A DNA stretch of 45,137 nucleotides. Origin: an uncultured Clostridia bacterium. Lineage in GTDB: Bacteria > Bacillota > Clostridia > TANB77 > CAG-508. Numbering within the stretch: the stretch's first letter is position 1; every line of letters begins with the position of its first letter. Under the pieces are notes generated by a model that was not told where the DNA came from, ran no database searches, and saw only the letters and a list, made by a program, of their open reading frames with translations. Position numbers and translations under genes: made by a program. The DNA lies in contig CANPWU010000001.1 in NCBI GenBank assembly GCA_947584805.1, positions 1 through 45,137 on the forward strand. Reading direction: 5' to 3'. Of this stretch, positions 1 to 8,891 are shown piece by piece.

Positions 1-84
1 TTACCAGTTAGAGGACAAAGAACAAAAACAAATGCACGTACAAGAAAAGGTCCTAGAAAATTAGTAAGCAAGAGTAAAAAATAA
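1..84 (+). CDS. rpsM: 30S ribosomal protein S13, C-terminal end (partial)
   Basis: Only the last 27 codons are present; the gene starts upstream of the window. The tail LPVRGQRTKTNARTRKGPRK is the conserved basic C-terminus of S13, which contacts 16S rRNA in the 30S head. The stop is TAA at 82-84, and S11 follows 16 bases later, the standard S13-S11-S4-alpha-L17 order. Confidence 0.95.
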   Translation, partial: LPVRGQRTKTNARTRKGPRKLVSKSKK

Positions 85-100
85 GGAGGTTTAAGTCCAA

Positions 101-496
101 ATGGCTAATAAAAATGTAACAAAAAAAACACCTAGAAGAAATAGAAAGAACATTGATAAAGGTTCTGCTCATATTCATTCTAGTTTTAATAATACAATAG
201 TTACAGTTACAGATGTGCAAGGAAATGTTATTTCTTGGGCAAGTGCTGGAGAATTAGGCTTCAAAGGTTCAAGAAAGAGTACACCATTTGCTGCAGGTCA
301 GGCTGCTGAAACAGCTGCAAAAGCTGCAATGGAACATGGATTAAAAACAGTAGAAGTTTTTGTTAAAGGTCCAGGTTCTGGTAGAGAAGCTGCAATTAGA
401 GCCCTTCAAACAGCTGGTCTAGAATTAAGTAGCATCAAAGATGTTACACCAATACCACATAATGGTTGTAGACCACCAAAAAGAAGAAGAGTATAG
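101..496 (+). CDS. rpsK: 30S ribosomal protein S11
   Basis: 131 aa, the usual length for S11, a protein of the 30S platform. The sequence shows [16 protein letters not shown] near residues 23-38, a [13 protein letters not shown] segment, and the conserved end [16 protein letters not shown] strong AAGGAGG precedes the ATG. It is co-transcribed with rpsM upstream and rpsD downstream (31-base gap). There are no in-frame CGG codons; arginine is written almost only as AGA or CGT. Confidence 0.98.
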   Translation: MANKNVTKKTPRRNRKNIDKGSAHIHSSFNNTIVTVTDVQGNVISWASAGELGFKGSRKSTPFAAGQAAETAAKAAMEHGLKTVEVFVKGPGSGREAAIRALQTAGLELSSIKDVTPIPHNGCRPPKRRRV

Positions 497-527
497 AATA
501 AGTTAAGAAAGAGGTGTAAAAACAAAA

Positions 528-1154
528 ATGTCAAGATATAAAGAAGAACAATGTCGTATCTGTCGTAGAGAGGGACAAAAATTATTCTTAAAAGGTTCAA
601 GATGCTACACAGATAAATGTGCAATTTCAAGAAGAAATTATGCACCAGGCGAGCATGGACAAAAGAAAGCTAAGCTTTCTGAATATGGAATTCAGTTAAG
701 AGAAAAACAAAAAACTAAAGCTTTTTATTCTGTAAGAGAAAATCAATTTAGAAAATATTTTGAAATGGCTGAAAACCAAAAAGGTATAACAGGTGAGAAC
801 TTGCTTACAATACTAGAAAGTAGATTAGATAATGTTGTATACAGATTAGGATATGGAAGCTCAAGACCACAAGCAAGACTTCTTGTAAACCATGGATTAT
901 TTGAAGTAAATGGTAAGAAAGTTAGTATACCATCTTACTTAGTAAAACCTGGAGATATAATAAAGGTTAGAGAAAATAAAAAAGACAAGTCAATTGTTAA
1001 AGAAAATGTAGAAACAAACGCTTCAAGACCTGTCCCAGCATGGTTAGAGAAAGACGCTAAAAATTTAAGCGGTAAAGTAGTTAGACTCGCATCTAGAGAA
1101 GATGTCGACATCCCAGTTGAAGAACATTTAATAGTAGAATTATACTCTAAGTAG
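528..1154 (+). CDS. rpsD: 30S ribosomal protein S4
   Basis: 208 aa, a primary 16S rRNA binder that nucleates 30S assembly and often autoregulates this operon. Cys9, Cys12, Cys26 and Cys31 form the zinc-binding (C+) N-terminus found in many bacterial S4 proteins. The S4 RNA-binding domain follows at about residues 97-160 ([20 protein letters not shown]). It sits between rpsK and rpoA, and a stem-loop lies between it and rpoA. Confidence 0.98.
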   Translation: MSRYKEEQCRICRREGQKLFLKGSRCYTDKCAISRRNYAPGEHGQKKAKLSEYGIQLREKQKTKAFYSVRENQFRKYFEMAENQKGITGENLLTILESRLDNVVYRLGYGSSRPQARLLVNHGLFEVNGKKVSIPSYLVKPGDIIKVRENKKDKSIVKENVETNASRPVPAWLEKDAKNLSGKVVRLASREDVDIPVEEHLIVELYSK

Positions 1155-1162
1155 TAGCGAAA

Positions 1163-1196
1163 AGATTAGAAGCAAAAGCGAAAAAACTTCTAATCT
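1163..1196 (+). promoter_or_regulatory. Intercistronic stem-loop between rpsD and rpoA
   Basis: A perfect 10-bp inverted repeat AGATTAGAAG / CTTCTAATCT (1163-1172 and 1187-1196) with a 14-base loop. No T-run follows, so it is more likely an RNA-processing, stability or S4-binding element than a terminator. Function is inferred from position only. Confidence 0.5.
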
Positions 1197-1228
1197 CTGC
1201 TATCTATTAAAATTTTAGGAGGGTAAAA

Positions 1229-2173
1229 ATGATAGAATTTGAAAAGCCAAATATTGAATGTACAGATATGGATGAACAAAATAACTATGCAAAATTTGTA
1301 TGCGAACCATTAGAACGTGGATATGGAGTAACAATAGGAAATTCTTTGAGAAGAATTTTACTTTCATCACTTCCAGGATGTGCTATTACAAGTGTAAAAA
1401 TAGATGGAGTAGTACATGAGTTCTCTACAGTTCCAAACGTAGTTGAAGATGTTTCAGAAATAATAGTAAATTTAAAAGGTGTTAGATTCAAATCATATGA
1501 CAACGAAGAAAAGAAGGTTAGAATTGATTTCCATGGTGAAGGTGAAGTTACAGCAGGAGATATTATTACAGATGGAACAATTGAAGTATTAAACCCTGAA
1601 TTACATATCGCACAAGTTGCAGAAGGCGGAAATTTTGTCGCAGAAATGACAGTAGAAAAAGGAAGAGGCTATAATACAGCAGCTAAAAATAAAAAAGAAA
1701 ACCAAGATATATCTGTCTTACCAATCGACTCTATATTTACTCCAGTAAAGAAGGTAAATTATCAAGTTGAAAATACAAGAGTTGGACAGATGGTTGATTT
1801 TGATAAATTAATAATAGAAGTATGGACAGATGGAAGCTTAAAGGCATATGAAGCAATAAGCTTAGCTGCAAAAGTCATAACAGAGCACTTAATGCTATTT
1901 ATAGATTTATCAGAAACTGCAAAGAATACTCAAATAATGGTAGAAAAAGAAGAATCTAAAACAGCAAGAGTACTTGAAATGTCAATAGAAGATTTAGAGC
2001 TTACAGTAAGAAGCTTTAACTGTTTAAAAAGAGCTGGAATTTCTACTGTACAAGATTTAGCAAATAAAACTGAAGCAGATATGATGAAGGTAAGAAATTT
2101 AGGTAAGAAATCATTAGAAGAAGTAACAAGTAAGTTACATTCACTTGGTTTAGATTTCGCCCAAGAAGAATAG
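1229..2173 (+). CDS. rpoA: DNA-directed RNA polymerase subunit alpha
   Basis: 314 aa, standard length. The N-terminal dimerisation and assembly domain spans about residues 1-230 ([22 protein letters not shown] near 29-50). The C-terminal domain that binds UP elements and activators is at about 250-314 ([30 protein letters not shown]). AGGAGGG precedes the ATG. It is the fourth gene of the ribosomal operon and has no recoding sites. Confidence 0.98.
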   Translation: MIEFEKPNIECTDMDEQNNYAKFVCEPLERGYGVTIGNSLRRILLSSLPGCAITSVKIDGVVHEFSTVPNVVEDVSEIIVNLKGVRFKSYDNEEKKVRIDFHGEGEVTAGDIITDGTIEVLNPELHIAQVAEGGNFVAEMTVEKGRGYNTAAKNKKENQDISVLPIDSIFTPVKKVNYQVENTRVGQMVDFDKLIIEVWTDGSLKAYEAISLAAKVITEHLMLFIDLSETAKNTQIMVEKEESKTARVLEMSIEDLELTVRSFNCLKRAGISTVQDLANKTEADMMKVRNLGKKSLEEVTSKLHSLGLDFAQEE

Positions 2174-2213
2174 ATATAAAAAAAGAGTTTTGATTATGAA
2201 GGAGTGAGTGAAA

Positions 2214-2738
2214 GTGGCAAGAAATAGAAAGTTAGGTAAAAAGACTGATCAAAGATTAGCAATGCTTAAAACTCAAGCAACAGATTTAATCTTAAATGAA
2301 AAGATTACTACAACTGAAGCTAGAGCAAAAGAAGTTAAAGCTATAGTTGATAGTATAATAGCTCTTGCAATCAAGGAAAAAGATAACTTTGAAGAAGTTG
2401 AAGTAAAAGTTGTTAGAGCAAAACTTGATAGTAAAGGAAATAAAGTAACTGAAGTTGCAAAGAGTAAAAATGGTAAAGAATACTTAAAAGTTGTTAAAGA
2501 AGAAGTTACTGAAAAAAGACAAAAAGACATGCCTTCAAGATTAAATGCAAGAAGAAAAATAATGTCAAAAATTAATAAAGTAAAAGACAATGAAGGTAAA
2601 AATGTAGATTTACCAGCAAAATTATTTAATGAAATAGCACCAAAGTATAAAGATAAAAATGGTGGATATACAAGAATAGTAAAATTAGGAAAAAGAAGAG
2701 GAGACTCTGCTGAAGTTGTTTTACTAGAATTACTTTAA
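2214..2738 (+). CDS. rplQ: 50S ribosomal protein L17, long form
   Basis: L17 lies near the peptide exit tunnel. I place the start at GTG 2214, giving the family-like N-terminus MARNRKLGKKTDQRLAM and about 9 bases to the GGAG at 2201. A GTG at 2208 would leave only 3 bases. The protein is about 174 aa against roughly 115-130 in the family. The extra length is a charged internal stretch (about residues 62-135), between the helix around KAIVDSIIALAIKEKD and the conserved end KLFNEIAPKYKDKNGGYTR...VVLLELL. It is the last gene of the operon and is followed by a terminator. Confidence 0.93.
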   Translation: MARNRKLGKKTDQRLAMLKTQATDLILNEKITTTEARAKEVKAIVDSIIALAIKEKDNFEEVEVKVVRAKLDSKGNKVTEVAKSKNGKEYLKVVKEEVTEKRQKDMPSRLNARRKIMSKINKVKDNEGKNVDLPAKLFNEIAPKYKDKNGGYTRIVKLGKRRGDSAEVVLLELL

Positions 2739-2747
2739 AATATTATA

Positions 2748-2781
2748 AAAAGCCCTTATTCACAAAATTAAGGGTTTTTTT
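2748..2781 (+). terminator. Rho-independent terminator after rplQ
   Basis: A short stem GCCCTTA/TAAGGG followed by a run of T, just after the rplQ stop. It closes the ribosomal protein operon. Confidence 0.8.
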
Positions 2782-2805
2782 ATTGCTAAAATATTTTAAT
2801 TTGTA

Positions 2806-2834
2806 TTGAATTTTAATTTATTTTGTGATATAAA
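2806..2834 (+). promoter_or_regulatory. Predicted sigma-A promoter for the cdaA operon
   Basis: TTGAAT at 2806-2811, a 17-base spacer, and TATAAA at 2829-2834, about 40 bases before the small membrane protein gene. Confidence 0.5.
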
Positions 2835-2872
2835 ATATAAATATAAAAATAAATCACTAGGAGGAATAATAG

Positions 2873-3028
2873 ATGGAAAAAGAGAAAAAATCAGTAGAAA
2901 AAAAACAAAAAGTAAAAAGATCAATAGATAAGAAAAAAGTTTTCCAATCAGTAGTAATAATTGTTATAATTGCAGCAATGCTATTATCTGTTTGTGCAAC
3001 ACTTATATATTATTTACTAAATTTATAA
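2873..3028 (+). CDS. Small lysine-rich single-span membrane protein
   Basis: 51 aa. The first 23 residues are strongly basic (MEKEKKSVEKKQKVKRS...). One hydrophobic helix follows at about 25-50 (VVIIVIIAAMLLSVCATLIYYLL), so a cytoplasmic N-terminus is predicted. AGGAGG at 2859 is well spaced from the ATG. The stop is 18 bases before cdaA, so the two are probably co-transcribed. I do not recognise the family; a helper for the membrane cyclase is only a contextual guess. Confidence 0.7.
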   Translation: MEKEKKSVEKKQKVKRSIDKKKVFQSVVIIVIIAAMLLSVCATLIYYLLNL

Positions 3029-3046
3029 GGAAAGTAGAGGTAAAAT

Positions 3047-3946
3047 ATGGATAGTAATGTAATAAATCCAATTGCAAATAATACCTTAATGGGAGTAATT
3101 ACAGCTTATGTACAGAGACTTCATGAAAATCCATTAAATTTAATAGTATTAATGATAGATATTGCAATAGTCGTATTTTTATTTACAAAGCTATTTAAAA
3201 TAGTAAAGGATTCAAGAGCTTGGCAATTGCTTAAAGGAATTTGCTTTTTGATAATTGCTATGGCAATTAGTTCTTTATTAAATTTAAATATACTTAACTA
3301 TATATTAACCTCTTTTGTAACATATGGAACAGTATTTGTAGTTCTATTCCAGCCAGAACTTAGGCGCTCTTTAGAGGAACTTGGAAGTAATAAATTAACA
3401 AGATTTTTTGGAATAGATAAAGATATAGAAACAAAAACAAAAGAAGAAATATATAAAATAGCTATAGCAACATTTGAATTGTCAAGCGAAAAAACAGGTG
3501 CATTAATTGTAATGGAAAGAGATATTGAGATAAAAGATATAATAGCAAGTGGTGTAGAAATGGATGCAGAAATTTCTCCACAGCTTTTAGTTAATATCTT
3601 TGTACCTAAAACACCACTTCATGATGGTGCAGTTGTAATTAGTGGAGGAAGAATAAAGGCAGCTGCTTGTATGCTACCACTTGCCGGAGATAAAGACATT
3701 GCAAGAGAGCTTGGAACAAGACATAGAGCAGCAATTGGAATTTCAAAAGAATCGGATGCGATTGCAATTGTTGTATCAGAAGAAACTGGAAAGGTATCTA
3801 TTGCAAAAGATGGAACATTAATTGCTGATGTTAAAGAAGAAGCTCTTAAAAAAATACTTATTAAAAATTTAATAACTAAGAAAAAAATAGAAGCAAAAAA
3901 ATTAAGAAGAAATATAGTTAAAATTCCAAAAGCAGAAGATAAATAG
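3047..3946 (+). CDS. cdaA: Membrane-bound diadenylate cyclase
   Basis: 299 aa. Makes cyclic di-AMP from two ATP; this signal controls potassium and osmolyte transport and is usually essential in Firmicutes. About three membrane helices fill residues 30-105, then the DAC catalytic domain with the DGA motif (193-195, within LHDGAVVISGGR) and the RHR motif (225-227, in GTRHRAA). CdaA is often followed by cdaR and glmM, but here an HtrA protease follows. It is about 25 aa longer than B. subtilis CdaA, mostly at the basic C-terminus. Confidence 0.95.
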   Translation: MDSNVINPIANNTLMGVITAYVQRLHENPLNLIVLMIDIAIVVFLFTKLFKIVKDSRAWQLLKGICFLIIAMAISSLLNLNILNYILTSFVTYGTVFVVLFQPELRRSLEELGSNKLTRFFGIDKDIETKTKEEIYKIAIATFELSSEKTGALIVMERDIEIKDIIASGVEMDAEISPQLLVNIFVPKTPLHDGAVVISGGRIKAAACMLPLAGDKDIARELGTRHRAAIGISKESDAIAIVVSEETGKVSIAKDGTLIADVKEEALKKILIKNLITKKKIEAKKLRRNIVKIPKAEDK

Positions 3947-4036
3947 TTATAAAATTATTACGGCATCTTCACAATAAATTCACAAAAGTAATGTAATATA
4001 TGTATATAATCTAAATGAAGATGGAGGATTTATGTA

Positions 4037-5239
4037 ATGGAAGAAAATAACAATAATTTCAAAAGTATAAGTACAAAAACTTATACAGGGAATTTTACAA
4101 AAACGATTTTGATATCTTTTTTATCAGGTGTTATAGGTGCAAGTTTAGTTATAGGGTTATGCTTCGGAACACCTAAAATAAAAGAAAAAATACTAGGAAA
4201 TTTAAATGATAAAAATGATATTAGTAGTTCTAGGTCAGATGATGATCAATTAACAAATTTAAATACTCAATTAGTTTCGTTGCAAGGTTATTCTGATACA
4301 TCAACAGGAGTTGCAGCAAAGATACTTCCTTCTATAGTCGGAATTGAGATAGAATATAATGTCAATTCTTTCTTTGGAACAAGTAAATCAAAGGCAACTG
4401 GTTCAGGAATAATAATATCAGAAGATGGTTATATTTTAACTAATAATCATGTTGTATCTGCTTCTTCAAGTTCATCATATTACGAAATATCAGATGCTGT
4501 ATCTGTAAAAGTAACTTTATATAATGATGATACAGTATATGATGCAAAGATTATTGGTAAAGACGATGAAACAGACTTAGCAGTTATAAAAATTGATAAA
4601 ACAGGCTTAACAGCTGCAGAATTTGCAGATTCAGACAGTGTAATGATAGGAGAATTTGCAATGGCTGTTGGTTGCCCTCTAGGTTTAAATACAACTGTTA
4701 CAACAGGAATAGTAAGCGCAGTAAATAGAGAAATTACAACGGATGAAGGAGAAAAATATAATGTAATTCAAACAGATGCTGCAATTAATGCTGGAAATAG
4801 TGGAGGAGCATTAGTAAATAGCCAAGGAAAAGTAATAGGTGTAAATACATTAAAACTTTCCGGAGATGGAGTAGAAGGAATTGGATTTGCAATTCCAATA
4901 AATTCAACAATAGATATTACATCAGAGCTTATTGATCATAATAAAGTATTAAGACCATACATGGGAATTACATGTCAAACAGTTTCAGAAGCACAAGCTA
5001 AGCAATATAATTTAGTAGTAGGTGTATATATAGCTAATATTGAAACATTTTCAGCAGCACAAAAAGCTGAATTAAAAGTTGGAGATGTAATAACAGAAAT
5101 CGATGGAAAACAAGTTAAAACAAAAGAAGAATTAACAGATATAATAAATGCACATAATATAGGAGATAAAATAAAACTTAGAATTTATAGAGATAAATCT
5201 TATCAAGAAATAGAACTTACACTTGGCGAAAAGCCTTAA
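4037..5239 (+). CDS. HtrA/DegP-family membrane-anchored serine protease
   Basis: 400 aa. An N-terminal signal anchor spans about residues 22-44, so the protease acts outside the cytoplasmic membrane in protein quality control. The trypsin-like domain carries the triad His138 (TNNHVV), Asp180 (DETDLAV) and Ser255 (NAGNSGG). A single PDZ domain occupies about 300-398. GGAGG is followed by ATG TAA at 4032, which is not usable; the true start is ATG 4037. A TATAAT at 4005-4010 may be its -10 box, but I see no good -35. It contains a normal in-phase TTC-GGA junction, which is not a recoding site. Confidence 0.93.
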   Translation: MEENNNNFKSISTKTYTGNFTKTILISFLSGVIGASLVIGLCFGTPKIKEKILGNLNDKNDISSSRSDDDQLTNLNTQLVSLQGYSDTSTGVAAKILPSIVGIEIEYNVNSFFGTSKSKATGSGIIISEDGYILTNNHVVSASSSSSYYEISDAVSVKVTLYNDDTVYDAKIIGKDDETDLAVIKIDKTGLTAAEFADSDSVMIGEFAMAVGCPLGLNTTVTTGIVSAVNREITTDEGEKYNVIQTDAAINAGNSGGALVNSQGKVIGVNTLKLSGDGVEGIGFAIPINSTIDITSELIDHNKVLRPYMGITCQTVSEAQAKQYNLVVGVYIANIETFSAAQKAELKVGDVITEIDGKQVKTKEELTDIINAHNIGDKIKLRIYRDKSYQEIELTLGEKP

Positions 5240-5251
5240 AGTTATGAATAA

Positions 5252-5294
5252 AAAGAAGGTTCAGGGAATATTAAAACTGAGCTTTCTTTTTTTA
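5252..5294 (+). terminator. Rho-independent terminator after the HtrA protease gene
   Basis: Stem AGAAGGTTCAG / CTGAGCTTTCT with a T-run (TTTTTTTAG), starting about 13 bases after the stop. Confidence 0.8.
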
Positions 5295-5325
5295 GTTTTT
5301 TGCATAACAAACTCATCAAAAACTA

Positions 5326-5354
5326 TTGCTTTTTGCTAAAAAATGTGCGATAAT
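5326..5354 (+). promoter_or_regulatory. Predicted promoter for the VirD4-like gene
   Basis: TTGCTT at 5326-5331, a 17-base spacer, and GATAAT at 5349-5354, about 50 bases before the likely start. Confidence 0.45.
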
Positions 5355-5403
5355 ATAAATGTATAATTATGTGAAATAAAAGATGAGGCAAAACATATAG
5401 AAA

Positions 5404-7788
5404 GTGGTGGGAATCTTGAAATATATTGATAAGCTATTAAAAATATTAAAAACAGATAGAAATACTTTCTTTACCTATATATTTACACTATTTACAATAT
5501 ATATAGTGATAGATAGAGTGGTAGAGTTATTATTTTTGATATTCACAGGAATTGGAGTTTCTTATTGGGGACCTTTAATGTATACATTTGCACTTGCATG
5601 TCCAGTTTTAGCATTTTTGTTCTCAGGAAGCTCTAAATATGCAGCTTCAGGTAAATTTAAACTTACAATTGTATATATGTATGCAATTGTATTATACATT
5701 ATTGCAATATCAATGGTTTCACAATGGGTAAATGCAGGATTATGGGTGGCATTTCTTTCACTTCCAAACTATGTAGAAATTGCAACTAAATATACAAGCT
5801 TAATAAAACCAGCTTTTCAAGCAATAGCATTATATATCCCATTAACAAGTTTCTTCTCAGTTTTCTGGTGGTGCTATGCAGGTGTTGCAGATACAAGATT
5901 AATAAAAGAATCTATTTGGGATTATACAGGAATAGATTTATCAAAGAAAAATTCTCAAGTTGGAGCATATAGTTTTGAGAATGTAATATCTATAGATAAA
6001 GAGACAGGAAAAACAGTTAAAGTATATGATAATAGAAGAGCTGATCCAATGCTTATTTGTGGACCTTCAGGCATGGGAAAAACGGCATTAATGTTAGAGC
6101 CAATGCTTGCTCGTGATTTAGAGAAAAAGTATTTCTTTAAAGAAGCATCAAAAGAAGTAGGTTTTACTGCTTTAAAGACAGGTCTTGCAACTCTTAATTG
6201 CCCATATACAAACGAATATATAAATGATAATTTTAATTTAAATATGCTTGAGCCAATTCCAGGAAAAGAAAAACTATATAAGGCATATTTAAGCAAATTA
6301 ATATATTGTGAAAGTCCAAAAATAGTTTATAAAAATTTAGGAATAACATTTCTTACACCTGATTATGAGTCAGCAGATAGAATGTTAGAAGTTGCGAAGA
6401 ACTTTAATTTAAAAGTAAATGTAGTTGATCCAACTAGAGCAGATTCAATCGGAATAAATCCATTTTCATATGGTTCAGCAGGAGAAATTGCAGCAATTAT
6501 TTCTATGATTGTTGCTGGAATGTATAGTACATCTAAACCAGCAGAAGATGAAGTTTTCTTCCAAAATTCTGCATCACAAGCAATAGAAAATTTAGTAATA
6601 ATACTTACAGAAATGTATCCAAGACTTAATAATGGATTATTACCAAATCTTGAAGATATGCTTGATATGTTAAATAATTTTGATTTAGTAGAAGATATGT
6701 GCAAAAAAATAGAAGAAGATCCTGAACTTGTAGAAAAATACAAATTACAACTTGGATATTTCAAAAAGCATTTCTATTCTAATGGAGCTATGAGAAATGA
6801 AACAGAAAAATATATCCATACGGCTGTTACTCAAATAGATGGACTTCTTAGAATACCTGGTTTAAGAAATGTTCTATGTAATAGAGTAAATAATATAAAC
6901 TTTGAAAAAGTACTTGAAAATGGCGATGTAACTATAGTTTGCACAAGAAGAGGAGATCTTGGGCCTAAAATGCAAAGATCATTTGGATTATTCTTCTTAC
7001 TTGCTATGCAACGTTCAGTAATTAAAAGACCAGGAAGCGAGATGTCTAGAATACCACATATGTTATATATAGACGATTCAACAGATTTCTTATGTGGTCC
7101 AACTTTATCAATGTTTACATTATATAGAAAGTATAAGGTAGGAACAATAGCAACTGCGCAAAACCTAGAACAACTAGATGCAACACCATCTTCAAGAAGA
7201 ACTATAATTTCTAACTGTACAACAAAAATAGTATTTGGTAACCTTTCTCCAGAAGAAAATGAATTTTGGTCACAAGAATTTGGAGATAAGAGGGAATGGC
7301 TATTTACTCAAGATATTAACTTCAAAGCAGAAGGCCAAGGCAAACAATTTGCATTGGGTGAATCATCAATGTCAAATGTTGCATATAGTGATCCTAAAGG
7401 TGTTAAATGGGGCTGGAAAAAGAATTTCGAGCTTGGAAAATTACAAGCACTTAAATTTAAAAACTGCGCATTTAAATATAAAGATGATAAAGGAAAAACC
7501 TTTGTCGGAGTTGCGAGTCTAGACTTTATGGAGTCAAAATATAAAGAGAAGCATAAAGTAAAAGAATTTGATTTTGCAAAATATCAATCAGGAATAGTAA
7601 ATGAAGATACAAATAATAAACATGAAAAAGCAAAGTTTGATCCAAAGAGCATAGATTTTGATTCATTCTCAGATAGCAAAGAAGTAGATCCTATACAGAC
7701 TGATTTAACAGATGCTTCAGCATTATTTAATAATGAAGATGCAATAGTTTATGATATAAGAAAAAAATCGGATTCAAATGAGCAATAA
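5404..7788 (+). CDS. VirD4/TraG-like membrane coupling ATPase (orphan)
   Basis: 794 aa if started at GTG 5404; GTG 5407 and TTG 5416 are equally possible. Several membrane helices lie in the first 160 residues (about 22-48, 55-74, 88-107, 110-120, 136-158). A RecA-like ATPase follows with Walker A GPSGMGKT (220-227) and Walker B-like LYIDD (554-558). Then come GTIATAQNLEQLD and a VFGNLSPEENEFWSQEFGD segment typical of TraG/TraD C-terminal regions. VirD4-type proteins bring DNA or effectors to type IV secretion systems, but no mating-pore or relaxase gene is near. The acidic C-terminal tail (about 720-794) is low complexity. There are no CGG sites in 794 codons. The partner system is unknown. 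Confidence 0.75.
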   Translation: MVGILKYIDKLLKILKTDRNTFFTYIFTLFTIYIVIDRVVELLFLIFTGIGVSYWGPLMYTFALACPVLAFLFSGSSKYAASGKFKLTIVYMYAIVLYIIAISMVSQWVNAGLWVAFLSLPNYVEIATKYTSLIKPAFQAIALYIPLTSFFSVFWWCYAGVADTRLIKESIWDYTGIDLSKKNSQVGAYSFENVISIDKETGKTVKVYDNRRADPMLICGPSGMGKTALMLEPMLARDLEKKYFFKEASKEVGFTALKTGLATLNCPYTNEYINDNFNLNMLEPIPGKEKLYKAYLSKLIYCESPKIVYKNLGITFLTPDYESADRMLEVAKNFNLKVNVVDPTRADSIGINPFSYGSAGEIAAIISMIVAGMYSTSKPAEDEVFFQNSASQAIENLVIILTEMYPRLNNGLLPNLEDMLDMLNNFDLVEDMCKKIEEDPELVEKYKLQLGYFKKHFYSNGAMRNETEKYIHTAVTQIDGLLRIPGLRNVLCNRVNNINFEKVLENGDVTIVCTRRGDLGPKMQRSFGLFFLLAMQRSVIKRPGSEMSRIPHMLYIDDSTDFLCGPTLSMFTLYRKYKVGTIATAQNLEQLDATPSSRRTIISNCTTKIVFGNLSPEENEFWSQEFGDKREWLFTQDINFKAEGQGKQFALGESSMSNVAYSDPKGVKWGWKKNFELGKLQALKFKNCAFKYKDDKGKTFVGVASLDFMESKYKEKHKVKEFDFAKYQSGIVNEDTNNKHEKAKFDPKSIDFDSFSDSKEVDPIQTDLTDASALFNNEDAIVYDIRKKSDSNEQ

Positions 7789-7794
7789 ATAAAA

Positions 7795-7832
7795 AATAGC
7801 TTTTCACGAACAAAACGTGAAAGGCTATTTTA
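7795..7832 (+). terminator. Rho-independent terminator after the VirD4-like gene
   Basis: Near-perfect stem AATAGCTTTTCACG / CGTGAAAGGCTATT with a 7-base loop, followed by TT-rich sequence. Confidence 0.8.
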
Positions 7833-7893
7833 GTTTGGCATATTTTTAAATAAATAGAATAGAATTTAATAACTTGTTATAGGAGGCATGAAA

Positions 7894-8109
7894 ATGTTTT
7901 GTGTAATTAATAAGCAGAAGATATATTCATATTTAATTGCATCAAGTATGGTAATGATTTTACTTTTAGGTTCTATTTTTTTTACAAATAAAAATCAAAA
8001 CACAATGGAAACTTGGTCTGAAACTAATACAGATAATATTGTAAATAGTGCAAATAATACTTTAAACAATGCAAATACTACATATAAGGGCGAATATTAC
8101 AAATATTAA
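7894..8109 (+). CDS. Small membrane-anchored or secreted protein, unknown
   Basis: 71 aa from ATG 7894. This start is preferred because the AGGAGG at about 7880 is 8 bases away, while ATG 7888 would be only about 2 bases from it. After a short basic N-terminus (MFCVINKQKIYSYL) there is one hydrophobic helix to about residue 30. A polar Asn/Thr-rich extracytoplasmic tail follows (NTDNIVNSANNTLNNANTTYKGEYYKY). No recognisable domain. Confidence 0.55.
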   Translation: MFCVINKQKIYSYLIASSMVMILLLGSIFFTNKNQNTMETWSETNTDNIVNSANNTLNNANTTYKGEYYKY

Positions 8110-8195
8110 TAAGTACAAAATATAGTTAGGTAATGTATAAAATTTAGAAAATGTGTATAAAATAACAATAAAATATATTTACATGGAGGAAATAA

Positions 8196-8711
8196 ATGGC
8201 TTTTATTGGAGTTATTTCAGATATGCAAAATGAAAAACAATTAAAGCAAATTCTAGAGACAAGACTTAATAACATCAATAAAGAACATACAATAATTGCT
8301 ATAAATGATAAAAGTATAGAAAATATAAAAAATATAAGGTTTGAAACTATACTTGTTATGGATTTAAAAAGAGTAAGAAATAGAGAAGATATATTAAATG
8401 AATTATTTAAAAATTCAAAGTATTTAGTCATAAATGCTGATATGGAAGAAAGTTTAGATATAGTAAATAATATGAAATTAAATATTATAACATTTGGATT
8501 TAATTCAAAATCTACAATAACAGCTTCAAGTGTTGAAGAAGAATTTTTAATTTGTTTGCAAAGAAAAATTATAGATATAAATAATAAAATTCTAGAGCCA
8601 CAAGAGATTGAAGTAAAAATTTCAAACAAAAAAATATCAAATAACAGCCATAATTTGATGGGAATAACGTCAATCCTTCTAATTTATGGGAAAAAAGAAA
8701 ATTTTTTCTAA
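8196..8711 (+). CDS. Hypothetical protein, Mur-ligase-like fragment (weak)
   Basis: 171 aa, acidic and lysine-rich, no membrane segment. GGAGG is well placed before ATG 8196. The stretch NIITFGFNSKSTITASSVEEEFLICLQR (about residues 105-132) is reminiscent of a Mur-ligase-type domain, but no ATP-binding loop is visible and I would not assign an activity. It lies alone before the promoter of the OB-fold gene. Confidence 0.6.
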   Translation: MAFIGVISDMQNEKQLKQILETRLNNINKEHTIIAINDKSIENIKNIRFETILVMDLKRVRNREDILNELFKNSKYLVINADMEESLDIVNNMKLNIITFGFNSKSTITASSVEEEFLICLQRKIIDINNKILEPQEIEVKISNKKISNNSHNLMGITSILLIYGKKENFF

Positions 8712-8728
8712 AAATTTAACATTTTATG

Positions 8729-8757
8729 TAGACAAATACAAAAAAATGTAGTATAAT
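8729..8757 (+). promoter_or_regulatory. Predicted promoter for the tandem OB-fold gene
   Basis: TAGACA at 8729-8734, a 17-base spacer and a perfect TATAAT at 8752-8757. The resulting leader is about 125 bases and holds the self-complementary CTACGTAG. No known riboswitch was recognised in it. Confidence 0.6.
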
Positions 8758-8891
8758 AAAGATGTAGTATAGCGAGAGAAAAGAATAAACATTGAGAAAC
8801 AAAAATATTACGATAATTGTAATAGAAAGATACGTAAGAAATTTTACAAATGTAAAAGTATTCCTACGTAGAAAATAGGGAGGAAAAGAAA

